Notes under the pieces: generated by a model
Database searches by the model: none
Told to the model about the DNA's origin: nothing
What the model saw: only the letters and a program-made list of their open reading frames with translations
Origin: Lepidostoma basale
Taxonomy: Eukaryota > Arthropoda > Insecta > Trichoptera > Lepidostomatidae
NCBI GenBank assembly: GCA_022606425.2
Contig: JAHDVF020000729.1
Span: forward strand, 124,001-188,000
Direction: 5' to 3'
Length of the DNA: 64,000 nucleotides
Made by a program: the position numbers and the translations under genes
Part shown: in pieces, positions 22,647 to 34,600 of the stretch
Position numbering within the stretch: position 1 is the stretch's first letter
Layout of the letters: each line of letters opens with the position of its first letter

Positions 22647-25600
22647 GTAAGCCCCCCACTACACCAAAACTCAACAATCATACTGCCGCAATTAAGATAA
22701 ACGCATTAACTAGGGTTTGACGCTTTTCGAGAAAAACGCGTTTAAAATTTTTATTTTGCTTGTATCTCAGGAACTAGATAAGATACCAACATGAAAGTTG
22801 TACCAAAAAAAGAGAAAAGGGTTAAGAATATTAAAATATACACACAAATATAAAAATAATATATAGTGTACGTATAATTAAAAAAAAAGTACTTATCGCT
22901 AGCAGCCTCTAATACTTTTAGGCCATAATAACTAGTCATAAACGCATCAACTATCCAACTTGATGCATTTATGCTTAGTAAATCAATTTAATGCATTTTA
23001 TATAGTAAGCTTATACCTCAATTCTTCAACAATACATATGATAAGTGCAACTACATCACATAATGCATTTATGTTAAGGAAAATAGCTATTATCTAGGAT
23101 CCCTGAGATGGTTTGGACATATGGAACGAATGGATGAGAGTAGAATGGTAAAAAAAGTTGTACACAAGCAGCGTGAGTGGAAAAAGAAGCCGAGGACGAC
23201 CGAGGAAAACATGGCATGACCATATTAATCAATTGTTAAAAAGCGGTCACATTCGAAGTCGGAATAATCGACGTGCGTGCATGGTACGATGTATGAATGT
23301 AGAGGAAGCCCGAGAGGTATGCCAGGACAGAGCATTGTGGCGATCCATCCTCTCTGCCTACTCCTCCGGAGAAATGGCGTGATGGTTAGTTAGTTCGTTA
23401 GTAAAATAGCTATTTGAATACAAATATTGTAAAATCTAGTAAAATTAGTGCGATTCCTTAAAACATAGTGCATTTATGACTAAGAAGCTATTGAATGCTA
23501 GAAAACAAGTCTGTACTAACTACAGCTAGTGCCTTCTTGATAAGTAAAACTGCACTCCAAGTCTTAGTTAATGCGTTTATGAAAACTGAAAAGCCGAGAA
23601 AATGAAGAAATCATGAAATGTCACTTTGAGAAAGTTGTAGATCTCGTTTTCCTGATACCAGATAATGTAATAACTCCATTTCGACAAAAACCTTAGTTTA
23701 TGCGTTTATCGTAAGCGCGGCAGCATACCTGTGTAGAAGTTCCCTAGATATATAGAGAGGTACATTGTTCCATCCAGACATACCATTCAAGCATAATTTC
23801 AATCACTAGATCAGTATGTTTTCGCTTTTACATTAAGTACCTCTTCTTCTCCTTTAGGTAGATCTTGCGATCTGTTTAGACAGGATATCAAATCTGATCC
23901 TGTGATGAAGACCCACAAAATAATGCTGGAGTGGCACCCAAGTGGTAGAAGACCAATTAGACGACCAAGGCTACGATGGAAGGATGAAGTTGAAAAAGAT
24001 GCAGCTAAATTGTTACTAATGTCAAATTGGAGAGTCGAAACAGAGGATATGGATTAACGAGCTCTCTCTCCATCTCTTTGGTGGTAGTCTTGATGGTCGA
24101 CGGCCCTCTGAAGTCTCGTGCATCATGATCTTGTGAATCCTGGGTTTCATGGCCATGTTATAAGAATGTCTGAGATTAGACTTCCTAAGAAAATACTTTC
24201 AGCTGACTCTAGGAAAACTTTCACACGGAAGTCAGAGGAAATATTTCAAAGGCTTTCAAAAAGAGAACGTTCAATGGACTAGCATTGACAGTGAACGCTG
24301 GGGAAAGACTGCATATGATGGACCTACAGTACTTAAAGGCAAGCAAGACTCGAAGCACAGCGCAGAAACGACGTCGCAGATAGGAAGAGAAGAAGAAAGG
24401 TGGGACCAATGAGAGGCAATGGCGCTTCCACTGACAACGTTTTCCATTGCTCTAGATGCCATAGAGTTAGTGGGTCCAGGATTGGAATCTTTAGCCAAAT
24501 GAGGACCAACATCCGTGAACGATAGACTTCCACTAACACTAGGGAGTGACAAATTGAATTTGTATAAATAAATTGCTAAATCCAAAAGAACAGGTCAGGA
24601 CCTTCAAGTATCTTGGCATAGACCTGGTGAGGGGAGCTGATCTGCGGGAAGAAATACAAGCCCAAGTAAACAAGGCAGCTGCAATCTCCGGGGCTATTAA
24701 ATCCACAATTTGGAAAAACAAAGACATGGCCATTAAGAGTAAGATGAGAATCTATAAACCATGCGTGTAAGACCAATAATAACATATGGCGTCGAAGCAA
24801 GGGCAGACACAGTAAGTACCAAACAAGTTTTGAGGACTAAGGACGATGGCAGGCAAGACACTGAGAGATTGCGTGAGGAACACCAGAATAAGAGAGATAT
24901 GTGAGGTTGAGGATATTATAAGATGGAGCAGACAGCGAAAAAGGGACTGGTACGGTCATGTTCAAAAAATGCACACCACCAGACTCCCCTATATTGCATT
25001 GGGACTCGTCCTCGTGGAAGCCCTCCTAAAATATGGGAGGACAGCTGGGAATCTACCTCACAGTAGGAGAAACACTCTGGAGAACAGACCACATAGGTCT
25101 ACACTAAGGAAGAAGAAGAAGAAGAAAAAATTGCTAGTGAATCAGAATCTACGAAACATGCAAAATGATTTATGGTATCGAAGCAAGAACAGACACTGTT
25201 AGAAAGAAACATCTCTTTAGAAATTCACATAAAAATAATATTGATGACATTGTGAGATGGAGTAGGCAGAGATGGCGATTCTGGAGAGATCACGTAGAAA
25301 GGGTGAACTTAGCTAGGATTCCCAAGATTGCGATATACGAGACTCCAGAGACCCGTTGACCAGCGAATCTTTCCCAGAGAAATTTTTCATAGGGCCAGCA
25401 TTGATATTCTGTCTGAGAAAGAAGAGACAAATGATTTAAGACTATTTATAGGGTTAAACTGGTATATTTTGTTTTTTTCCTCTCTGGTGATGGACTATTT
25501 CTTGGTTATTGTTCCTGATTGGTGTTTATTTTTGCAGTTACAAACCCAGCAAGTCACAGTCACCAAACAACTCCCCAGACGGCACGACGTGTCATTGGCT

Positions 25601-28600
25601 ATTCCAGCTCCCACTTCAAATGCCCAGTCTCACAACCATGGCGTCGAGGTTCCATCACAAGTCTTACAGGTAAATACAATACTATCCCATTAAATGCAAG
25701 CCTAGCCTGATGTATACGGCTGTCGACCTCGCTCTTAGACCGGCCGTCCCACGTTATTTTGCTCCCGAGGTAGACAAACTCCTTGGTGTTCTTTAGTGGA
25801 ACTCCTGACATCACTACTCTCATCTGATTGCGTTCGGCCTACAGTCAGCAGCTTTGTTTTGTCTTTATTTATCTTCATGTTGTAGTTATTTTGAAGAATG
25901 CTTTGCATTTTTGAGTAAATAAACTAATTTGATTTGATTTGGATATTATATTGCTATGTGTTTTAAAGACAAGAAATGTTGAAGAACAGTAATCGATCAC
26001 CCAAAGAGCCACATTTGTCTCGCGACCAGTTTGGCGACCACTGCATTGATAAAACACGCGTTAAGAATTTTATTCGGTATTTTTCCCAAGCGGTTTTCTT
26101 AACACGCCGGACCAAGTACAGTGTTAACACAAATTTCATTGGCCTTACCTGGTTGACGGCTAATTGAGATGCACCGCTCGTCTCCGATTATCAACCCATA
26201 ACAGGGTGTTTCGTAATGGATTTGCCCTTTAATTAATTAATTGTAGGACACTCCTTTTTCGAAGAACGATTTCAAAGTCAGTCTAACTGACCATCACGCC
26301 GTCAATTTGAAGAGGTAGGCAAGGAGGATGGACGGCTACACTGTTCTATCTAACTCTACATTCATACACCATGACACGCACACTCATCGATTTTTATTAC
26401 TTTAAACATGGTATTTTTAGTAATTGATTAATTTGATCATGCCATATGTTTCTTCGATCGGCCTTCCTCGACTTATTTTTCCATAAACATTATTTGTATT
26501 TGTCTTCTGAACCAGTTTTCCTTTCTGCATTCGTTACATATGTCAAAACCATTTTAGTGACTCTTTCTTATTTTATTTATGACGCAATCATCTGACTAAT
26601 ATTCCTTTCTTATTTCTTCGTTCGGTATTGTATCATACATTGCTTTTCTGCAAGGTCTTTTTGAGGGATATTGATGAAAGAGCGCTGCTGCGTCCTATAA
26701 CTGCATTCCTCTCTTGGGCATGCTGGGGACCAATAGTTTGCAGATAAGTAGGGATAGGTGCACACTTACCCATTTCTTCAGACATATCAGGGGATTCTTT
26801 GAGAACTCCGTCATCTTGGAGGCTATCCACCTTTATGTTCCGGATGGTTATCGTCGACAGCGTCAGCAGACTGTTTTATCTCCCAGCATGCATAATTAAC
26901 CTGCCTCTGGTGATGCCGCTGGGGAGAGTAATCAAACTGCTGAACACGATCGCTTCGGAGATCGACGTCTTTCATTTTCGTGAAAGAACGTTCAGAAGAC
27001 AAATACTATTGACTTTGGAGAGTATCTTGTATTCCTAATGTCGAACCATCTCTCGTGCGTTCCTGGTATTATAATATATATTTATTATATTTTACCTGTT
27101 CTCAATAGATGCCTTAAACTATAATTATTGTTTGTAATATCTTTTGAGAAAATAAACTGATTTGATAACAGTTACGGTGTGGGGCGAGCCTTTCTTTGCA
27201 ATCTATATATATAAAACAAAGTCAAAAATCGTGTTAGTTACACCATTTATAACTCGAGAACGGCTGGACCAATTTTGAAGATCTTATATTAGCTGGATTT
27301 GTCTCCGTTCCGGATAACAGAATAATCATTAAAACATTTGAAAAAATCACTTAAATGATTTAAAATTAATTATATTTGTCATAAATTTGACTATATTTGA
27401 CTTCTGAGACAAAGTACAAAAAACATCATGGCATCCATTTTAGTTTCGAAAACGCCCGTAGGTGGTGTATTGTTGATGCCAGATGTCAATACTCAATGTG
27501 AAAGATTTGAGGTTATTTTTTAATCGTCACCGGGATTTTTGGTTTTCTTTATTAATTTTAGATTAACAATGCCCAAAGTTATAAAAATCAGTATAAGAGA
27601 GACTATTCTAAAAGTTAAACCCCTTTTGTGAAGGAGAGCAGAGAATATTTGCGCCATTAATACCTACCATTCGAAAAAGATGACAGATGAGTGTTCCGTA
27701 GAGATTAAAAACCGATTTATGATTAGTGAATAATAATAAAAATACGTATTGTATATTTTGTATTGATTTTATAGGTGTATCTGTGTACATTCGGTCCAGA
27801 GAATTGTTACCATAGGAAATTCAGCCGCGAGTACTTAATAAACGAAATATTTGGCTAGATGAAGACGAGGAATTTCTTTTTTCAATTGATACGGACACTG
27901 AATCATCAAACTCTTCAGATGATGAATATGATGATGCTAATGATGAAAACGGAGTTCATTGATGGATCACACTTATTCAAAATTATGTTGTCTGCTATTT
28001 AATTGTTTTAACGTGTTTTGATGAATGTCGGAAAGTCAAAGGTGTTAGTTTTTGAAAGGGAAGAGCAAATGACAGTTTGTAATATAAGTGTAAATGAAGA
28101 GAACTTGGAACAGGTGAGGTAATTTGTGTATTTAGGTAGCATGTTCACAGCGAATGGCCGAACGGACAGTGATGTTGAAAAAAGGGTTGGTGCGGGTAAC
28201 AAAGTGAATGGAGCTTTAAAAGTAGTTATTGGAAACAAGAATTTATCAATGAAAGCGAAAATGGCCGTTCACAATGGAGTTCTGGTCCCAACTCCTATGT
28301 ATGGAAGCGAAGCATGGAACTGACAGAAGAAATATGAGAGCAGAATAAATGCGGTAGAGATGAGGTCCCTAAGACGTATGTGTGATAGAACGATGTATGA
28401 CAGAATCTCAAATGCTGATATTAGGAAGGAATGTAGAGCGAAAGAAGGTATTATGAACAAAATTATGAATGGTTCGTTGTGTTGGTTCGGACATGTGGAG
28501 CGCATGGGTGAAGAAAGAATGGTTAAAAAGTATACGTTAACGATGTAAATGGAGTAAGGAGTCGAGGTAGACCGAGAAAAACATGGCATGTCCAAATTAA

Positions 28601-31600
28601 TCAAATATTAAAGGTTGGTCATGTCAGAAGCCGGAAGAATCGACGTGCGTGTATGACTCGATGTATGAATGTGGAGGAAGCTAGAGAGGTGTGCCAGGAT
28701 AGAGTCGTGTGGCGGTCCATTCTCTCTGCCTACCCCTGCGGGAAACGGCGTGATGGTTTGTTGTTGTTGTTGTGTTGTTGTATGAAATTCATTTATTTAT
28801 AATAATAAAATAATAAGAATGATAATAATCATAATAATAATTCAAACAATTATTAGAAGGAACAATCATACATAATATAGAGTCAAAAACGATGAATCCT
28901 AATATATTAAAGACGATAAACATTATAAGGAAGCAGATTATATTAGTAAGAAAAGGACAAAAATGGAAGGTAGTATTAATATTTTTTTGGTAGATTGTAT
29001 AAAGGAAAAGTTTTTAATGTACTACATATATACTAAGGGGGAATAAGCTGGAATTTGGTTATTTATAACATTCAATTCACGTGCCTTTGCTTTAAAAATT
29101 TCAAAATTTTCTAATTTATCAATTTTTTTTAAAATTGTTTGTTATATGCAAAAAAAATGTGTTTTTGGAATTGAAATGATGGTCAAAATTCACACAATGA
29201 TTCTGTTTTTGTATTAAATGTTGTGTTCATATAACCTCTTCAAAATGATCGACCCGTCTTTCCAATATACACGGCATCACAATCCTCACAATTAATCTGG
29301 TAGATTCCACTTTGGTTGAATATATTGTCGCGAAAAAATAAAAACACAATTGTGATACATAAAACAAAGTTTTTAATTAACAATTTATAATTCATTTTAA
29401 GTAGGTATTAATGCAGGCTTCCACGTGAATTATATTCCATTGTAATTCATATTTTTAATTTTGACTTTTGCACATTTCATGAACTTAATTCATTTTAAGT
29501 ATTAATTGTAATTCAATAAAAAGGTGAATTAAATTTAGCTTATAAGTTAACACAACATTTATTGATTTTGAGGCGGTACGAAGTTCGTCGGGTCAGCTAG
29601 TTTACTTATAAATACTTGTTTTCTGATTGCGTTTTCTTCTCTCATGGACGGCATTGGACACTATATAGCACCAGAAGATGAAGTCACCTATTATCTTCTT
29701 CTTTTTCTCCTTCAATTAAGTCGGGTGATTCGTTCTCTTGGAATTTGCCTCATCTTACGATTTGAAAGAGTAGCTATCTCGCCATCTTATGGGTGGCATG
29801 TTAGGTGGACGTTGGCCTACGGATTCCCCATTTGCAGCAGCGTATGCGATTCTGTGCGTGTCCATACGGTTTACATGATCTCACCAGAATCGTCTCCTTG
29901 TTCTGCTCTATCTCACAATGTCATCTTTATTGTAGATTTTCCTTATTTCTGTAGTTCTCACTGTCATGTCTCTGAGAGTTTTTCCTGCAATGACACGAAG
30001 ATTTTTCATCTCTGAAGTTCTAAAAACATATTAAGTTCGAGTTGTTTCTGCTCTTGTCTCCACATCATAGATTTTATTATAGTTTCTTCTTCTTTCTTTT
30101 AGTGGCTAGCTATTTCCCGTTATTTAGGGTCTACTCTTCTAATAAGGAAGAATGTATGACGGATTGTGACATAAGTGCGAACGGTGCGAAATTAGAGCAA
30201 GTTACCGAATTTGTTTATCTGGGAAGCATGTTTACAAAATAAAGAAGAATGGAGAAAGAATTTGGAAGAAGGGTTGGAGCTGGAAACAAAATAAATGGTG
30301 CATTCAAAGGCATTACCGCAAATAGAAATATATCCACTGAAGCAAAGATGGCAGTGCACAATGGGGTTCTAGTCTCGACTCTAATGTATGGAAGTGAAGG
30401 TTGGAGTTGGAAGAAGAAGGATGAAAGTAGGATAAATGCCGTGAAATGAGGTCACTAAGAAGAATGTGCGGAAAAACAATGTACTCGTATGATAGAATAT
30501 CTAATGATGAAGTAAGAAAGGAACGAATTTTTAATATTGGGTTTTATTGTAGTTTATTTATATAGGTATATATTTTAAACATGTACCCTTCAATATATCT
30601 GTTCCATTGATTAGTAAAACATGTATTTTTGTAGGTTCGGACAGTCTTGGAGAACCCTACCAGGTACCACGTTATCCAGAAACAGCGAAGCCAAGTGAGA
30701 CAATACCTGAGCGAATCTTTTCAACCAAGACAGGTACGTAATAAACTTACAGTCCACCGAAGGCGTAGGCAGAAAAATGGACCACGATACTTTTCTTTCT
30801 TGGCACATTTCTCTCGCGTCCTCTACAAGCGTACACCGTGTCATACACACATGTCTGTTTCTTCGAATCGCCACGTGGTCGAATTGTAATATTTGATTGA
30901 TTTTGTCGTGCACGTTTTCAGAGAAAAACATGACATGATCAAATCAATCAAATGCTAAATGTCGGCCACGTGAAGAGTTGGAGAAATCAACGTGCGTGTA
31001 TGATACGATGTATGAGTGTTAAGGATCAGTATAAGTTTGTCAGGAAAGAACGATGTGGCATTCCATTATTTCTGCCTACCCATTCGGAGAAATGGCTCGA
31101 CGGTTAATTAGTTATCATTTTCAAACGTGTTTTAACTGGACACTCGAATGTCCAGCATTGTGGGTAAAGGGTGTATATTGCACCGTAAAGCGAGTGTTAC
31201 CTGACTCTAATTGGATTCCAGGATTGCCCAAAAGGGAAGACGCTCGAAGGTCCAGCATTATGGGTAAATGGTGAAATTTACAACGTAAAGCGGTGTTAAC
31301 CCGACTCCAATTGGATTCCAGGATTGTCAACATGGAGGGACGCTTAAATTCTATCATTGTGGGTAAAGGGTGTATATTGCACCGTAATGCGAGTAATAAC
31401 TTACTCCAATTGGATTCTTGGATTGAACGCTCAAAGTCCAGCATTGTGGGTAAAGGGTGAAACTTGCACCATAAAGTGAGTGTTAAGTGACTCCAGTTGG
31501 ATTCCAGGATTGGCTAACTCTCTAAGTTCAGCATTATGGGTAAAGGATGAAACTTGCGCCGTAAGGCGAGTGTTAATTGACTCCAATTGGATTCCAGGAT

Positions 31601-34600
31601 TGCCAAAGTGGGTGGACTCTCGAAGTTCAGCATTATGAGTAAAGGGTGAATCTTGCACCGTAAAGCAAGTGTTAACTGACTCCAATTGGATTCCAGGATT
31701 GCCAAAGTGGGCGGAATCTCGAAGTGAAGCATTATGGGTAAAAGGTGAATCTTGCACTCCAATTGGATCCCAGGATTGCAAAATTGGGGCACTTGCGACG
31801 TCCAGCATTGTGTGTAAAGGGTGAATCTCGCACCGTAAAGCGAGTGTTAACTGCCTCCAATTGGATTTCAGGATTGCCAAAATGGGGGGAATCGCGGAGC
31901 GATGCTGTCGGCGCCAGAGCTCCCGCCCGCGCCGCCACTTCCGCCCGCGCCTCCGCACAGTCCTGACTACCCTGGCTCCGGCTCTGGGATCCTTAGCCCT
32001 GAGATGTGCTCCGTCACCACCAGCAACTCTGAGGTAAAACCTTGACTCTTTCACACATGAATTTCGTTGGAACAGTTGATTTTACGACCTCTAGGCAAGA
32101 ATTTATGATCTACTATCATCATCATCGGCTGTCCCTCGTGTCCGAGGAAGACTGTCCTTCACGGTTGTGGGTCTGCATGTGACTGAAGAGCCCGATCCTG
32201 GACCCACAGATTCTGGGGCATCTGGGGCAGGGGAAGGCGCTTGTAATGGAGCCGTCACCGTCTTCCAGTGGTCTCTCCTTTCTTCTCCTCCTCCTCTCTG
32301 CGGCGTCGTCTCTGCGCTGTGCTTCAAAGTCTTGTGTGCCTTTAAGTACCGCTGTTCTCCACCTAGGTCTGTCCTCTGCAGTCTTTTCCCAGCAATCCCA
32401 GTCGATGCCAGTCTTTTGTAGGTTTCCTTTAAGGGAGTCCCTAAAGCGCTTCCTCTGGCCACAGTGTGAGCGTTTTCCCATGTCGTCTCCCATGATCTAC
32501 TATGCCAATATAATCCAAGAACATTCTAACATTTAAAAAAAAATAATGCTATTTCAGACTGACGACTTCCTCGATGACTTCCTATCCCTCGGTGAGAGTG
32601 TCGGCGGCATGGGCTGCGGGATTCCATCATCAGGGGAAGGAGACTCTCCCGACTTGGAGGGTAGGGTCAAGCAGGAGTCCATGTCTCTCAATGATGACCA
32701 GGTGCACGCCATAGCCAAGGACAGGCAGAAGAAGGATAATCACAACATGAGTGAGTGCCGAAACATAATGATTAAATAATTGGACTAGCAGAGCAAATAA
32801 TTGTTGACTGTAATATACTTGGAAAATGTCGTCTTCCTTTATTTTTCCTGGCTATAGACCTTTGTGGGCTATTGTCTAAGGATTTTTCCTTCTGTGAGGT
32901 AGATTCCCAGCTGTCCTCCCGTCTTTTAGAGGTCTTCCACGAGGACGAGTCCCGTGAGGCTGATTATGTAGTGCAATATGAGTCTGGTGGTGTCCATTCT
33001 TTGGACATGACCGTACCAGTCCTTCCTTCGTTGTCTACTTTATCTTACAATATCGTCATCCTCACATATATCTCTTATGCTGGTGTCCCTGGCGCCATGT
33101 CATAGAGTCTTGCCTGCTATCATCGCCAGTTTCTTCATCTTGGAAGTCCTCAAAACTTGTTTGGTTGCGACTGTGTCTTCCCTTGCTTCAACGGCAATGT
33201 ATTTAAATTACAGTTTTTGCTATGTTTGATGTTGAAACAGTCGTTGAAAGTACATGACACTAAGTGTTAATGTGGATAAAATAACTGGATTTCTAATATT
33301 GTTATCCTTTCTCAGTTTAACATGTCAGTTTACCTTTCTTTCTTCTAGTTTTTGTTTATTAGCCTCGCATTTTATTATAATATTCATCAACAATCTGTTT
33401 GTATACTTATTAATCGTTCTTTATGTCTGTCTTTCAAAAGGTCTGTCTCCCTGGTATGTCTGCTTGTATTTAACAGTCTATTTGACTATCTGTCTCTCAT
33501 TACATTAGTTTATATATAAGTTATTATTGTCTGTCTTTTGTTGTCTGTCTTTTAATCAGCCTTGCCTTTCATCTTGCCTTACTGTTAGTACAATTGTTCT
33601 ATATATCTTCTTCTTAAAGTGCCCTGTCAGGTCCCCCCGACATTGGCGATCACTCTGGTAAACTCTTCCCTATCCTGCGCTATCCGGAATAGCTCCTTCA
33701 CAGTTCCGGTTCCCGTCCATTCCCTCACATTGCGCAGCCGAGAGATCTGTCTTCTCCCTGCCCCCCTGCGGCCCTCTATTTTTCCCTTCAAAATTAGATG
33801 CAGCAGGCGATATTTTTCTCCTCGTAGAACGTGACCCAGATATGAAATCTTGCGGACTTTGATCAATGTCAGCAGCTCTCAGGACTTCTGTGCTCTCAGG
33901 ACTTCGTCTGTCCATGGGATCCTGAACATTCTTCGGTGAAGCCACAATTCAAATGCTTCTAAACGGTTCATTGTATTTACTTTTAATGTCCATGTCTCAC
34001 ACCCATATATCAGTCTTGCGTTTTATTTTTCGACCTGTCATTAGCCTTTCCTTTTGGGTCTGTCCTAACTGGCTGTTAAACCATTTTTCTGTCTTTCTAT
34101 CTTTAACAAATCAGCGTTGCATTTTGTTTGCTTTTCTGGTCTATTTTATGCCAGTTTATAAGTCTTTTTGTATGTTTCTCAATTAGTTATGTCCTGCCTA
34201 CTGTTTTTATGTTTTCTAGATTAGCTTATCTTTCTCTCTGTATGTTAATCACCCTAGTATTCTGTTTGCCATAATATTGCCCTGCTTTTTAGTCTTTCTT
34301 TTTATATGTTTCTCAATTGGGTCTATCCTGCCTAGCTGTTTGGTATGTCTCCTTCTTTCTGTGTCCTGTCAGGTCTCCCTAAAGTTGACTATCACCCTAA
34401 AGTGATGACCTGGGGAAAAATATCCAGAGTGGTATCCCTTTGCCTTCTCTGGAGGATTTTCTGTCGGGGTTACCTTCCCTTAGCTGGGTGTATCCAGTTT
34501 TATGGCGCTGGAAGCTCGCCATTCATCCTCTCTCTATCTGCTATGGCACTAAGTAACATGTGCCACATTGCCCGGGGTTCGCGGGGTCTTTAAAACACCT

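Larger units (their letters stand above)
27202..29600. mobile_element. Helitron-like element carrying other insertions
   Basis: Starts TCTATATATATAAAACAAAG after an A and ends GTTCGTCGGGTCAGCTAG before a T. The near-palindromic ACGAAGTTCGT lies just before the CTAG, as in insect Helitrons. No Rep/helicase frame, so non-autonomous or gutted. A LINE-A copy (28010-28765), a Penelope relic and an acidic frame sit inside. Confidence 0.72.

Noticed and set aside
27846..27961. Host gene with acidic N-terminus
   Set aside because: Short frame inside a Helitron-like unit with no exon borders; kept as a low-confidence transposase relic.
31920..32033. Alternative start of the Pro-rich Mitf exon
   Set aside because: Phase-compatible, but the acceptor GCGCCAGAG has no pyrimidine tract; kept only as an alternative.
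31431..32054. 207-codon minus-strand open frame
   Set aside because: It is the minisatellite read through in one frame ([11 protein letters not shown] repeats) and overlaps a Mitf exon on the other strand.
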